Shown: positions 22,240 through 33,404 of the stretch, in pieces
How the letters are laid out: every line of letters begins with the position of its first letter
Position numbering within the stretch: the stretch's first letter is position 1
Assembly: GCA_947172415.1 (NCBI GenBank)
Contig: OX359189.1
Span: 5,656,501 to 5,720,500 of the forward strand
Direction of reading: 5' to 3'
From: Chondrosia reniformis
Taxonomy: Eukaryota; Porifera; Demospongiae; Chondrillida; Chondrillidae
Length of the DNA: 64,000 bases
The notes under the pieces: model-generated
The model's input: the letters and a program-made list of their open reading frames with translations, nothing else
Database searches by the model: none
What the model was told of the DNA's origin: nothing
Translations under genes and position numbers: made by a program

Positions 22240-23614
22240 AATAGGAATATCAATTAGGACCAATTGATAAGTATTATTAATATAATCCTTGGTTTCAATA
22301 TAAATGTTCTATAGCTTTTCTATAGTCCAATGGCATTTTATATGCAGATTTTGTCCTCCGTTTTCTACCAAACGGAGACCTAAACAAAAAATCCTTAATT
22401 TAGAATGAGTTGTATACCCTAAACGTTATGATACTATGCCCACTATGTTTGTAGGTCCTTTCTTGGAGCTATATGAATTTTTAATTATAGCATTTATTTT
22501 TTTATTTATTTAGATTACCTTATAGTATATTGTAACTTGTACTGTATATATATATACAATATAATACATCATGCTACAGAGCTTACTTGTATTACATTTA
22601 AAGCCATATGAAGTTATCTCCACTGTTTAGTCCTAGACCCGCCATTATTGTCATGGTGAAAATGGGTCTACCTCAAAACATATGCATGGCACTGAATACA
22701 AATAACAGCTTAACTAATTGATCACAAAATACATTTCATGTTGCAAATGCCTTAGGATAAGTACAATGTAATTAATAATTGTTATTATGAATTGTAAAGC
22801 TGGATTTGAGCTGCAAGGTAACATTGATAGCATGTTTCTTTCAGTGACAGGTTATCTAAAGAATTACAGCTATTGCAACCACTGGGATGAAAACTGCTGT
22901 AAGCTTGAATGCATTGGTAACTGAACTGGCAGCATTTCCACCTAATGTCAAAATTCAAGCAAGGTATCATATTAACATACATACTGTATGTTTTCACTGT
23001 ACTAGGAAATTGTGAAGGTATGGTGCATTTAGTTTACTAAGTGTTTGAGACCTAACCACACCACACCAATGATATACATCAAAGGAGAAGGGAACATTTT
23101 AAGGAACATCTCTATTATTGTATACCTGCCAATATGTACCTACTTATATATGTAAAAAGTCCATACATGTATATTAAAATTTTGGATGAAAATACGTATA
23201 ATACACATATCTTTTACAATGCTCGGATGTACATACCTATATGCATATATGTACATACATACGTACATGCGTACGTACCTGAATTCAGAGATTGGTAGCA
23301 TAAAAATTTTCACTGTACCTTTAGATTTTGAAAATATTTTGACTGCTGAGGAGCTTTTCACTATAATGCATGTAGTCACAATGTAAAATATAGCTTTCAT
23401 TGCTGGGGATATAGAACTTTATGCATGCTGCTATTAATATATTTTGTATATAAATACAGTGTATATAAAAACATATGTATGGACAAATGTTAAGTTGGAA
23501 AATATGTAAGTCATGTATAAAGTGAACAGACTGTTTTGATGGAATGGATGCCAAACAGGTTACAACATCCAATTCTGAGTGTCCAAATGATAGATTGTAA
23601 ATACAGGTACTTAA
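22240..23614. other. Intergenic spacer left of the DOMON cluster
   Basis: AT-rich DNA with TA and TACGTA-rich patches (22540-22562, 23205-23282). No gene, RNA or repeat copy recognised. Confidence 0.5.
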
Positions 23615-23958
23615 CACTTAATTAAGCACTGGCTAATATATTTACTGTAAAAAGCAACTGTTGATTGTAAGTAATTTTAAAATTAAATATTTTCACATTT
23701 TAGTTACTAGTGAGAGGAAAGTAACTTAGGATAAAGTTAAGAATTCGTACTTATGACATCAATTGACTAAACTTAATGCTGCTCTTCTTTATGGCTGGTA
23801 ATATTGTTCCTTTTAGCTAAACATGGTAGCATGTTTGCAAATATACCACTACTATGACCAATAAGGTTAAACTGATATATAAACGCCACATATGAACTAC
23901 AGAAGTATTTTTGAATATATTGGCTTCAATTGAAAGAATATAATGCAAATAGATGTAC

Positions 23959-24142
23959 CTTTAATTGGTATAGCTGCATAAGTAGATACTATGTACCATG
24001 ATCCTACACTGATAACTTCCTCCTTGCTGCTGTAGTCTTCTGTTTTAGAAGTTTTGGTTGGAGATAGTTGCATTTTGCATTTTGCATTTATCAGGGCAAT
24101 TATTATCAGCCATGTGAATATGATTAAGTATACTTTATTCAT
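23959..24142 (-). CDS. Putative exon for a small secreted peptide (duplicated)
   Basis: A 61-codon stretch starts MNKVYLIIFTWLIIIALINA, a good signal-peptide-like segment, and ends at a possible donor (K|GTACAT). The copy in the duplication (32243-32426) differs at four or five residues, so protein-level constraint is not evident. No partner exon was found. It could be a small secreted protein gene or chance. Confidence 0.25.
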
Positions 24143-24948
24143 AACTTGGTGTTTATATACAGATATCATATAAATTTCTAAAAGTTAGGAAAAGCAATCT
24201 CCAATACTCCTACAAAAATAAGCTAGTACTCATCGCTTTATCACTGTTACAATAAAGTATGTATGTACAACCTAACAACTAATTTATATGTAAGACTGTT
24301 TCCTTTTTAACTCCCAAATTGACAAAGAGACAGACAAAACAATACTGCCATAATGATTGGATGGCTATGATAAAGGACTCAAGCTTGGGTGTGCACCATA
24401 TTTGGCATATTACAGTTTATAGTCACCAGTGCCCTTTCTACTAAGCTTTAATGGCTAAAGCTATGCCCCATTTTTCTAGGTCTCAGACAATGTACAGTAT
24501 TCTTAAGTAATCTAGTCATCTCTAAGACATAATTGATTAACCTGAACAATTTCAATTGACTGTCCACATTATACAGGCACTACTGTTTCTATATATATGA
24601 CTGACATCAATCGTTTGTCCATTATTTAAGAAATGATGTGTTTCAGACATATGCAGTGAGTAGTATTGATTACCTGTCCATGTGAATGGAAATTCCAAAA
24701 ATGCATAAACTGAGTTTCTTCATTAAAAACATGATGCACATTATAAGACATAATATCAGCATATTATGTAAACAAAGCGAAGCAGCAATACTATTATATG
24801 TCCATGATTATAGTGATTGTAAGAGTAAGTTTGTGTTACATGTTTGCACCCTATTTACGTATGAATATATATGTTGTATGTATATTGCTTATGAATACTA
24901 GAGATTTAGAAGCAGTTCGCTTTAACTTTCTGACATTCCTAAGATTTA

Positions 24949-27524
24949 TCAGCATTGCCAAGTGCAGTAGGGGGATGCAGCACAAGCATCTCGTGTACGA
25001 TAGTAGTGTTGACAGTAATAGCCATAAGTTCTCCTGTAGCGATTGCCTGTCTTTTTCTGACAGCAGTTTGACTGAGGGCTTGAGTGGCAACGTCCCCCAT
25101 ACCAACTACACACACATATATACAAAAAGTAGTAAGACCTTATTTGTATATGCATTTATATTCATATATACACGTATGTACAAAAGAATTGAAATTTTTA
25201 AAAGCTGTTCTTTGACTTACTAGCATCTTATTCCATAACGCTGCTGTGCCCAGTAGCAATGACTTGAGTAGTAATATGATTGGCATGACGGCCTAGGTCT
25301 GGCCTTACACTGACATCTATTTCTATCCAGAATTTCATGAGGTGCACATTTCCTACTGCATTGACATCTACAGGAATCCTGACTGTAAGTATAGCCAGTG
25401 GAGCATCTATGTGATTGATAGCGATAACTATACCAATAGGGACATCTACATTTGCAAGTGTACTTGCTGAAGTACTTCGGGTAGGGACAAGAAATTACTC
25501 TTGGACATTTAGGTGGTTTGGTAGGTGGTCTAATGGTTGGTTTAGTAGTGGCAGTAGGCGGCTCTGTTGTGCTTGGAGTGTTGGTGGTTGCTGTAGTAGG
25601 TGGGGGAGTTCCTGTAGTAGGTGGGGGAGTTCCTGTAGTAGGTGGGGGAGTTCCTGTAGTAGTTGGAGTGTTTTGTGTGGTTGGAGTTGTTGGAGGAGTT
25701 GTTGGAGGAGTTGTCGGAGGAGTTGTCGGAGGAGTTGTTGGAGGAGTTGTCGGAGGAGTTGTCGGAGGAGTTGTCGGTGTAGTTGGTGGCTGGGTAGTTA
25801 TAGCCTGAAGTATATAAAAGGAAAAGTATATAGCAATTTCTTATTTACAGTCTTACAGTAGCACATATGTAGTGTTATTTAAACTTTTATATTAATGAGT
25901 ATCTTTAGTACATTACCTCTGCTAGAAGTATTGATGTTGAACCTCGGGTTGTGTGTTGCAAAATTGGAAGTGGATCAGCGTCATTCCAGGCAAAACAGAC
26001 AAACACTGATTGACCCTGTAGTACACAGTATATGGCATGCAATATATGGCAAAATGTAAATAGAGTCACTTTGTAAGTAATAATTATAAGTCTTTACTAT
26101 AAAGTCTTGAGTGGCTAGGAAAGCTCATGTTGAAATTCGATCACTCATAAATGCTAGCCAACGTGAAATGGTTCTCTCAAATGTTTTGACAACCTATGGC
26201 TGCCTTCATCAGTAATGACAAGTAAACAAACACTACGTACTGTATATATAAGTACAAAAAGCAGACAGATAGCGATAGGTCATGTGAGATACAACAGAGT
26301 GTAAAACAGGAAGTACAAGTCAACAATATGTACATTGAACCTTAATACATAAAGTGACAAGTTGGCAAATTCAAATACAGATTGATATTCCTTAATCCAG
26401 AATATTCCTTTATGTGTTATGCGATTAAGTGAGGCCCACTGTAATAGTAAGTAGATTGTGATATCAGTCCAATAGGGTGGCATAGATTCCAGGCATTGGG
26501 CCCCTTCCCCTATTGAGAGGGGCTTGCTCATGTTGGATATGCCAGGACTCCAACAAACAACAGGTCTGTGTGTGGGGGTGGGAATCTATCTATTAGGCTT
26601 TGGACAAGTCCATCTGGTGATCTATAAGACGATCACATGTTTAGCAAGTGCTGAGGTTCAATGTACATATTGTCGACTTGTACTCCCTGTTTTACACTCT
26701 TTTGTATCTCATGTGACCTATCGCTATCTGTCTGCTTTTTGTACTTATACAGTAGTGTTTGTTTACTTGTCATTACTGATGAAGGCAGCCGTAGGTTGTT
26801 GAAACATTTGAGAGAACCATTTCATGTCAGCTAGCGTTTATGAGTGATTGAATTAATAAGTCTTTATTCTGTACATTTCTGATCTGCTATATCTCTATTT
26901 TGGGGTCTGTGTTTATATCTGTGTTCGTAAATATTGCTGTTTCTATATACCTGTACACACAAGCATATATCCGAGATGCAATATTCTACTAACCCTTGGG
27001 ATGGGTAAGTCCTCAGATGTATCACCTGTTTCAAGAAACCTCCAAAATCTAATAATAGTAAATCCATTATTTTCTTCACCACTAATGAGATTCCAACCAT
27101 TAGGAATTGTATCAAAAACAGGAATTATCCGAGCAGGAGCAAAACGATCCTATGAAGGAGGAGAACCACTTATTAATATCTATATATGTACGTATACTAT
27201 AATTAACCAACTTACACTAAAAGCCACTGATCCCCCATCTACCCAGGCAAAAGCAATGTCAGACCCAGGCATCATTCCGTTTGGCGATATTCCAAAAGCA
27301 ACCCATCCAGTGGTTTCTACTCTAACTGCAAAACTGGCATTATCTGCACTGTCTACTGACCAATACAGTTCATATCCAGTAGTAAGCTCTTCAAAATTGT
27401 CAAATTGGGACAGCAGAGTAGGATCTTGAGACAATATTGTTTTTAGATTTAGAAAAAGCACTATACATAGTAACAGCTTCATGGTGAGAGCTGTCAGTGA
27501 GTTGAAGTGGAGTTTAGAAAGCAT
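24949..27524 (-). CDS. DomA: secreted DOMON / Thr-Pro linker / Cys-rich protein
   Basis: Five exons: 27524-27216, 27149-26994, 26015-25917, 25804-25221, 25105-24949; 434 residues. Introns are phase 0 except the last (phase 2). Start: ATG 27524 or, with a cleaner signal peptide (MKLLLCIVLFLNLKTILSQ), ATG 27482. Exons 1-3 encode a DOMON domain (~34-188): YELYWSVDS, GWVAFGISPNGMMPGSDIA, the RFWRFLETGD strand and VFVCFAWNDADP. DOMON domains bind haem or sugar in many secreted or membrane redox proteins; the ligand here is unknown. Residues 189-287 are a Thr/Pro mucin-like linker made of TTPP and TTTGTPPP repeats. The rest is cysteine-rich, with CXC pairs such as YTCKCRC and DSCRCQCSRKC, and the last exon adds a cap ending YCTWQC. 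The frame of exon 4 reads TAG at the donor, so the cap appears only after splicing. DomA is a near twin of DomB. Confidence 0.85.
26133..26854. mobile_element. ~720-bp foldback element in DomA intron 2
   Basis: Two ~200-bp arms (26133-26342 and 26653-26854) are inverted copies, with a ~310-bp centre. Each arm carries CTGATGAAGGCAGCC followed by a paired strand and AAAC (26776-26805 on plus, 26183-26212 on minus), which again resembles the hammerhead CTGATGA...GAAAC order. Penelope-like elements and retrozymes are known to leave such inverted copies. No protein frame is recognisable. The element is also in the DomB intron (34502-35140), so it predates the duplication. Confidence 0.7.
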
Positions 27525-27851
27525 TTTCCTTCTTATAGTGGCAAATTGCTAACGTCAGCATCACTGGTGTCACTTCCTGGGTAGGGCTTATGTTGGTATA
27601 CACTTTGTCAGGATATTTAATAACTTCAGCGTTAGTCTGTCACCTATATAGCCACTAGTATAAATTGTTTTTTAATTGCTTGTACTAATCCTTGTTAATG
27701 AGGACCTGTCATGACCAAGCCCATGGACTGCTTGCTAACATGTGTTTGCAAAGTCTTTTAGCTTGTATGGCTGCATTCCTTAATGACAGATGGATTTTCC
27801 AACACAGACCTGCCAATATTTAAGATTTGTTTGCAGACTGAACGTATTATG

Positions 27852-28770
27852 ACATCTATAGAGCACGTCTAATGTGATTTTGAAATTTTGATGGAACTTA
27901 AAATTTGCCCTATCTCTCACCATACATTAACTTTGTATTGCAGAATTTAATGTACATTGATGGCTGTAACTCTATCAAATGGAGAGATATGAAGCCAACA
28001 CTATGTGTCAGCATTCACAGACATCTATAGAGCATGATAAGTAAAATATTCACTGGAAAAATATTACGCCAAATCAGCCAAGTGACCGAAGTATAATCTT
28101 GGCTGGGGGACCGAAGTCCTATTAAAAATGGCAACCAGTGACCGCCTCCCAGTCATCCAAATTTGCCTATCTCTCACCATATGTTAACTTTGTATACCAG
28201 AATTTAATGTACATTGATAGCTGTAACTCTATCAAATGGAGAGATATGAAGCTTGTTAACACTATGCTTCAGCATTCACAGACATCTCTAGAGCATGTCT
28301 AATGGGGTTTAGAAATTTTGATGGAACTAAAAATTTGCCCTATCTCTCACCATACATTAACTTTGTGTACCAGAATTTAATGAATAATCGATGTGATAAT
28401 CAAACCACAAGTAATAATCACTCAAACATCATAAAGAGGGAAAAACACGAAAGAAGCAATTGCTGGGAATTGAACCCAGGACAGCTGGTTATGACCACCA
28501 GTTGCTCTGCCACTGAGCTACAACTGCCACAGCAATACCCCCCTCATGCTCTCCCTCTTAAGCTAACTACAACTAATATTTGGTGTACATTCTTAATCAG
28601 TGGTGATTCTCTTCATCAGTACAAGCTGATAATCAAGACCCAGCCCATTTCCAGTGCGAGGGGCCATCTTAACCAATGTACATTGAGGGCTGTTACTCTA
28701 TCAAATGGAGAGATATGAAGCTAAATCTTTGTGTAAGCATTCACAGACATCTAATAAACCGGTCTAGTCG
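27852..28770. repeat. ~170-bp satellite, broken array with inserts
   Basis: Satellite anchors (GACATCTATAG or GACATCTCTAG) occur near 27852, 28018, 28280 and 28743. Between units lie unrelated inserts, among them a tRNA-like sequence (28456-28527). No gene. Confidence 0.75.
28456..28527 (-). tRNA. tRNA-like sequence (pseudo-tRNA or SINE head)
   Basis: The 72-nt minus-strand sequence folds as a tRNA. The acceptor stem GCAGTTG/CAATTGC pairs over 7 bp with one G-U. The D arm is GCTC-AGTGGCA-GAGC, the anticodon stem CTGGT/ACCAG, and the T arm CTGGG-TTCAATT-CCCAG. A-box (TAGCTCAGTGG) and B-box (GGTTCAATTCC) promoters are intact, and a T5 run follows about 10 nt downstream. The anticodon loop GGTCATA lacks the universal U33: a strict fold gives TCA and a shifted one gives CAT. 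It is therefore more likely a tRNA pseudogene or SINE head than a working tRNA, and it sits inside satellite DNA. Confidence 0.6.
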
Positions 28771-28784
28771 AAATATTGACCATA

Positions 28785-29710
28785 GACATTATTATCGTAC
28801 AGGCGATAAATATTGGACCTCTCACTATATTTAGTTTTCTGTATCATGAAAAGTCAATCTCCTCCCTCCACCAAGACACATACAGGCTTTTATCCATTTG
28901 CCACAGTTTTGAGATGTATTGGAAATACTACGTATGCGTGTAAAATTGCTTGGAACGATTCACTGGTCTGGAATTAAAGTGAAATAAATTGACGATTTCT
29001 CGAAAATAATTGGGATCAGAAAAGTCGTTCTCCTCGGCCCATCAAGACACTTACAGGATTTGTTCGCTTTTCCCAGTTTTCAGGTGAACCACTAATACTG
29101 CCTATGTCTTTAAACTTGCTTGAAACAATTCACTGATCTGGAAATAACAGGAAATATATTAAAAAAGGTCCCAACCACAACCGTTTTCTTTGGACAAAAC
29201 TTCATATAAATAGAAGCGAAAAACCTTATATAGTAGGCCTACCTGGACACATCTCTATGGTGGTTGCGGTTCCCATAGAGGTTGGTAGCGCTTAGACTCT
29301 GAAGCTGTCTCCTAATCGGTTGGTGCCATAGAGACGTGCTCACCAATAATCCGGATTTCGGGGGGGTTCCACGTAATGTGGGATTGGCATCTGATATCTT
29401 TAAGGATTCATATGAGTCGGCCATATCGAGAAGAGCTGGTTCTTCTCACGCAAATGACACCCAATGCTCAACTCGGCAGTAATTTGCTTCGGCAGATGAA
29501 CGTTACCAACGATCCCGGCCTATGAGCGTCGTGGATGGTAGCGTTCGGTATGGTCCAACTTTTTTTCTTTGGAGTTTCGATGGCTGTCGATTGACGATAT
29601 TTCACTTTAACGAGATCCATATAAAATATATGGATAGATAGTACTTCCATAACAATCAAGTACTACACAGTGCATATCCATATGTATAAAAAATTGGAAA
29701 GTATTCTAGA
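28785..29710. repeat. ~0.9-kb interspersed repeat R1, copy 2
   Basis: Second copy of the 20625-21560 repeat in the same orientation, with scattered substitutions and a few small indels (for example near 29498). Like copy 1, it is followed by ~170-bp satellite units, so R1 and satellite may form one larger repeat. Confidence 0.75.
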
Positions 29711-29829
29711 TTTTCAGATATAGTATGGAATTGTTCTCTTTATTATAATATTATACCTTCTGACGGTCGGCCATATATACTATTACGCAATTTTCTCTAA
29801 CCAAACAGTACATTACAAAACAGTACATT

Positions 29830-30890
29830 AACTGTAGTTCTGTAACTCTATCAAATGGCGAGATATGAAGCTAAGTCTTTGTGTCAGCATTCACAGACAT
29901 CTATAGAGCATGTCCAATGAGTTTTTGAAATTTTGATGGAACTTAAAATTTGCCTTATCTTCTCACCATACATTAACTTTGTATACTAGAATTTAATGTA
30001 CATTGATGGCTGCAACTCTATCAACTGGAGTGATATGAAGCTAACACTTTGTGTCAGCATTCACAGACATCTATAGAGCATGTTTAATGGGTTTTTGAAA
30101 TTTTGATGGAACTTAAAATTTGCCTTATCTTCTCACCATACATTAACTTTGTATACTAGAATTTAATGTACATTGATGGCTGCAACTCTATCAACTGGAG
30201 TGATATGAAGCTAACACTTTGTGTCAGCATTCACAGACATCTATAGAGCATGTTTAATGGGTTTTTGAAATTTTGATGGAACTTAAAATTTGCCTTATCT
30301 CTCACCATACATTAACTTTGTATACTAGAATTTAATGTACATTGATGGCTGCAACTCTATCAAATAGAGAGATATGAAGCTAACACTATGCCTCAGCATT
30401 CACAGACATCTATGGAGCACGTTTAATGGGTTTTTGAAATGTTAATGGAACTTAAATTTGCCTATCTCTCACTATATTAACTTTGAATACTAGAATTTAA
30501 TGTACATTGATGGCTGTAACTCTATCAACTGGAGAGATATGAAGCTAAGCCTAAGTGTCAGCATTCACAGACATCTCTAGAGCATGTATAATGGGGTTTA
30601 GAAATTTTGATGGAACTTAAAATTTGCCGTATCTCTCACCATACATTAACTTTGTATACCAGAATTTGATGTTCATTGAGGGTTGTCACTCCATCAAATG
30701 GAGAGATATAAAGCTAAATCTTTCTGTCAACATTCACAGACATCTATAGAGCATGTCCAATGAGTTTTTGAAATTTTGATGAAACTTAAAATTTGCCCTA
30801 TCTCTCACCATACATTAACTTTGTATACCAGAATTTAATGTACATTGATGGCTGTCACTCTATCAAATGGAGAGATATGAAGCTAAATCT
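29830..30890. repeat. ~170-bp satellite tandem array, about six units
   Basis: The anchor CATTCACAGACATCTATAG recurs at about 29888, 30058, 30228, 30398, 30563 and 30733, a steady spacing of ~165-170 bp. Units differ by a few percent. Nucleosome-length spacing and AT-richness are typical of satellites. No coding potential. Confidence 0.85.
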
Positions 30891-30899
30891 CATAACGAA

Positions 30900-31700
30900 A
30901 TTGCTCATAATGAATGTCTATAAGTACATACAATACAAACAATCTACAAACCATCACTTTAGAAGAGGCCAATCCAGTGTGGAGAGAATCCTCAATGGAC
31001 TCCCATTAGGCTATCTTTCCTTTATGACCAGAGCCAGCATAGACTGCCTCCCAACTCCATCTAACCTGTGCAGATGGAGTTGTAAAGTCAGCTCCAAATG
31101 ACAACTGTGTCACGGACCACACTGCAACATCAAACATGTCCTAAATTGCTGTCCCACAGTTCTTACTCAGGGGCAGTACACCTGGAGACATGACAAAATT
31201 CTCCACCTCCTTTACCAATTTGTCAAAGATTCCAACCCCGATGCCACCATCTACTGTGATCTAGAGGGTCTCAGAGCAACTGATAACCCACCATCAACCA
31301 TCCCCCCAAGTCTCCTCTCCGCAACTGCCAGACCTGACCTCACACTCTTCTATGAAGACAAAGTTTACATAGTGGAGTTAACAGTTCCATGGAACTCAAC
31401 AGAGAACCTTGCTGGGGCCCGCCATCATAAAGAAACCAAAGAAAATTACCAAACTATGATGACAGATCTCCTAGGAACTGGCCATGGGTTACTACCCTGC
31501 CTGACAACAATTGAAATTGGAAGCCTAGGTCACCACAACCCTGACACCAAAGAAATTCACTCCCAGCTCCACCACAAAAGACAGGAGGAATACATTGCTG
31601 AAATTTGCCAAATCAGCAATCCAGAGCTCCAAAACTATATTCATGGCCCATGTAGCACCAACCTGGTGTCCAAACCAAACATGATTATATGTACATATTT
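30900..31700 (+). mobile_element. LINE fragment with REL-type endonuclease (pseudogene)
   Basis: Plus-strand reading gives the end of a reverse transcriptase (LSFMTRASIDCLPTPSNL), then a cysteine/histidine cluster (CQLC...HVLNC), QYTWRHDKILHLL, and RPDLTLFYEDKVYIVELTVPW, followed by a helix with repeated H/K and Q residues. A C-x2-C...H-x4-C finger followed by RPD...VEL is the signature of the restriction-like endonuclease at the C-terminus of R2/NeSL-type LINEs. A TGA interrupts the frame just before the first cysteine (near 31099), so it is inactive. The upstream junction is shared with the inverted copy at 21960-22142. Confidence 0.7.
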
Positions 31701-32242
31701 ACTGTTCAGTCACATATTTTATTATATTCTGTTATATTTAGTCTGTACTTACTAACATTTCCTTATGACTGCCTTGCCAGGTACATGTTTTTTTCACTCT
31801 AAAAAAACATTTTTTCCCTGTGTCCTAGGCATAATTTTTGTACCACTCATACAAATAATGAAGTGTTTCCCCCCTATATACTCATCCAAAGCTTTCACTT
31901 AATTAAGCACTGGCTAATATATTTACTGTAAAAAGCAACTGTTGATTGTAGGTAATTTAAAATTAAATATTTTCACATTTTAGTTACTAGTGAGAGGAAA
32001 GTAACTTAGGATAAAGTTAAGAATTCGTACTTATGACATCAATTGACTAAACTTAATGCTGCTCTTAATTCTTTATGGCTGGTAATATTGTTCCTTTTAG
32101 CTAAACATGGTAGCATGTTTGCAAATCTACCACTACTATGACCAATAAGGTTAAACTGATATATAAATGCCACATACGAACTACAGAAGTATTTTTGAAT
32201 ATATTGGCTTAAATTGAAAGAATATAATGCAAATAGATGTAC

Positions 32243-32426
32243 CTTTAATTGATATAGCTACATAAGTAGATACTATGTACCATGATCCTACACTGATAAC
32301 TTCCTCCTTGCTGCTGTAGCCTTCTGTTTTAGAAGTTTTGGTTGGAGATAGATACATTTTGCATTTTGCATTTATCAGGGCAATTATTATCAGCCATGTG
32401 AATATGATTAAGTATACTTTATTCAT
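32243..32426 (-). CDS. Putative small secreted peptide exon, second copy
   Basis: Duplicate of 23959-24142 with the same signal-peptide-like start and the same possible donor. The frame stays open, but residue changes exceed what a constrained protein would show between such recent copies. Function unknown. Confidence 0.25.
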
Positions 32427-33404
32427 AACTTGGTGTTTATATACAGATATCATATAAATTTCTAAAAGTTAGGAAAAGCAATCTCCAATACTCCTACAAA
32501 AATAAGCTAGTACTCATCGCTTTATCACTGTTACAATAAAGTATGTATGTACAACCTAACACTAATTTATATGTAAGACTGTTTCCTTTTTAACTCCCAA
32601 ATTGACAAAGAGATAGACAAAACAATGCTGCCATTTTTGAAAATGATTGGATGGCTATGATAAATTAAGGACTCAAGCTTGGGTGTGCACCATATTTGGC
32701 ATATTACAGTTTATAGTCACCAGTGCCCTTTCTACTAAGCTTTAATGGCTAAAGCTATGCCCCATTTTTCTAGGTCTCAGACAACGTACAATATTCTTAA
32801 GTAATCTAGTCATCTCTAAGACATAATTGATTAACCTGAACAATTTCAATCATTTGAAAAGTTGAAAACATTCAACCTCTCCAAGACCTAACGCTTAAAA
32901 GAACTTAAGATGAGCTAAAGAGAATTAGGATATTCTTGGTTAACATGAGTGGGCAGGGATAATATCCAGAATACAATGACGATGAATTAGGATATTCTTG
33001 ATTGATTTTGACTGTCCACATTATACAGGCACTACTGTTTCTATATATATGACTGACATCAATCGTTTGTCCATAATTTAAGAAATGATGTGTTTCAGAC
33101 ATATGCAGTGAGTAGTATTGATTACCTGTCCATGTGAATGGAAATTCCAAAAAATGCATGAACTGAGTTTCTTCATTAAAAACATGATGCACATTATAAG
33201 ACGTAGTATCAGCATATTATGTAAACAAAGCGAAGCAGCAATACTATTATATGGCCATGATTATAGTGATTGTAAGAGTAAGTTGTGTTACATGTTTGCA
33301 CCCTATTTACGTATGAATATATATGTTGTATATATGTATATTGCTTATGAATACTAGAGATTTAGAAGCAGTTCGCTTTAACTTTCTGACGTTCCTAAGA
33401 TTTA

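Larger units (their letters stand above)
23615..27851. repeat. 4.2-kb segmental duplication, copy A (contains DomA)
   Basis: Matches 31896-36130 almost base for base. The shared sequence begins CACTTAATTAAGCACTGG and ends AACGTATTATG. The main differences are the length of the Thr/Pro linker, a ~150-bp insertion in copy B near 32859-33010, and a deletion in the middle of the intronic foldback element of copy B. The right end of copy A runs directly into satellite units. Confidence 0.95.

Noticed and set aside
25415-25861. Plus-strand frames rich in Gly/Val or Cys/Trp/Ser
   Set aside because: Antisense of the DomA Thr/Pro linker and Cys-rich exon; low complexity only.
28456-28527. Functional tRNA with anticodon TCA (suppressor or selenocysteine)
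   Set aside because: U33 is absent, the fold is of normal length and unlike tRNA-Sec, and it lies inside satellite DNA.
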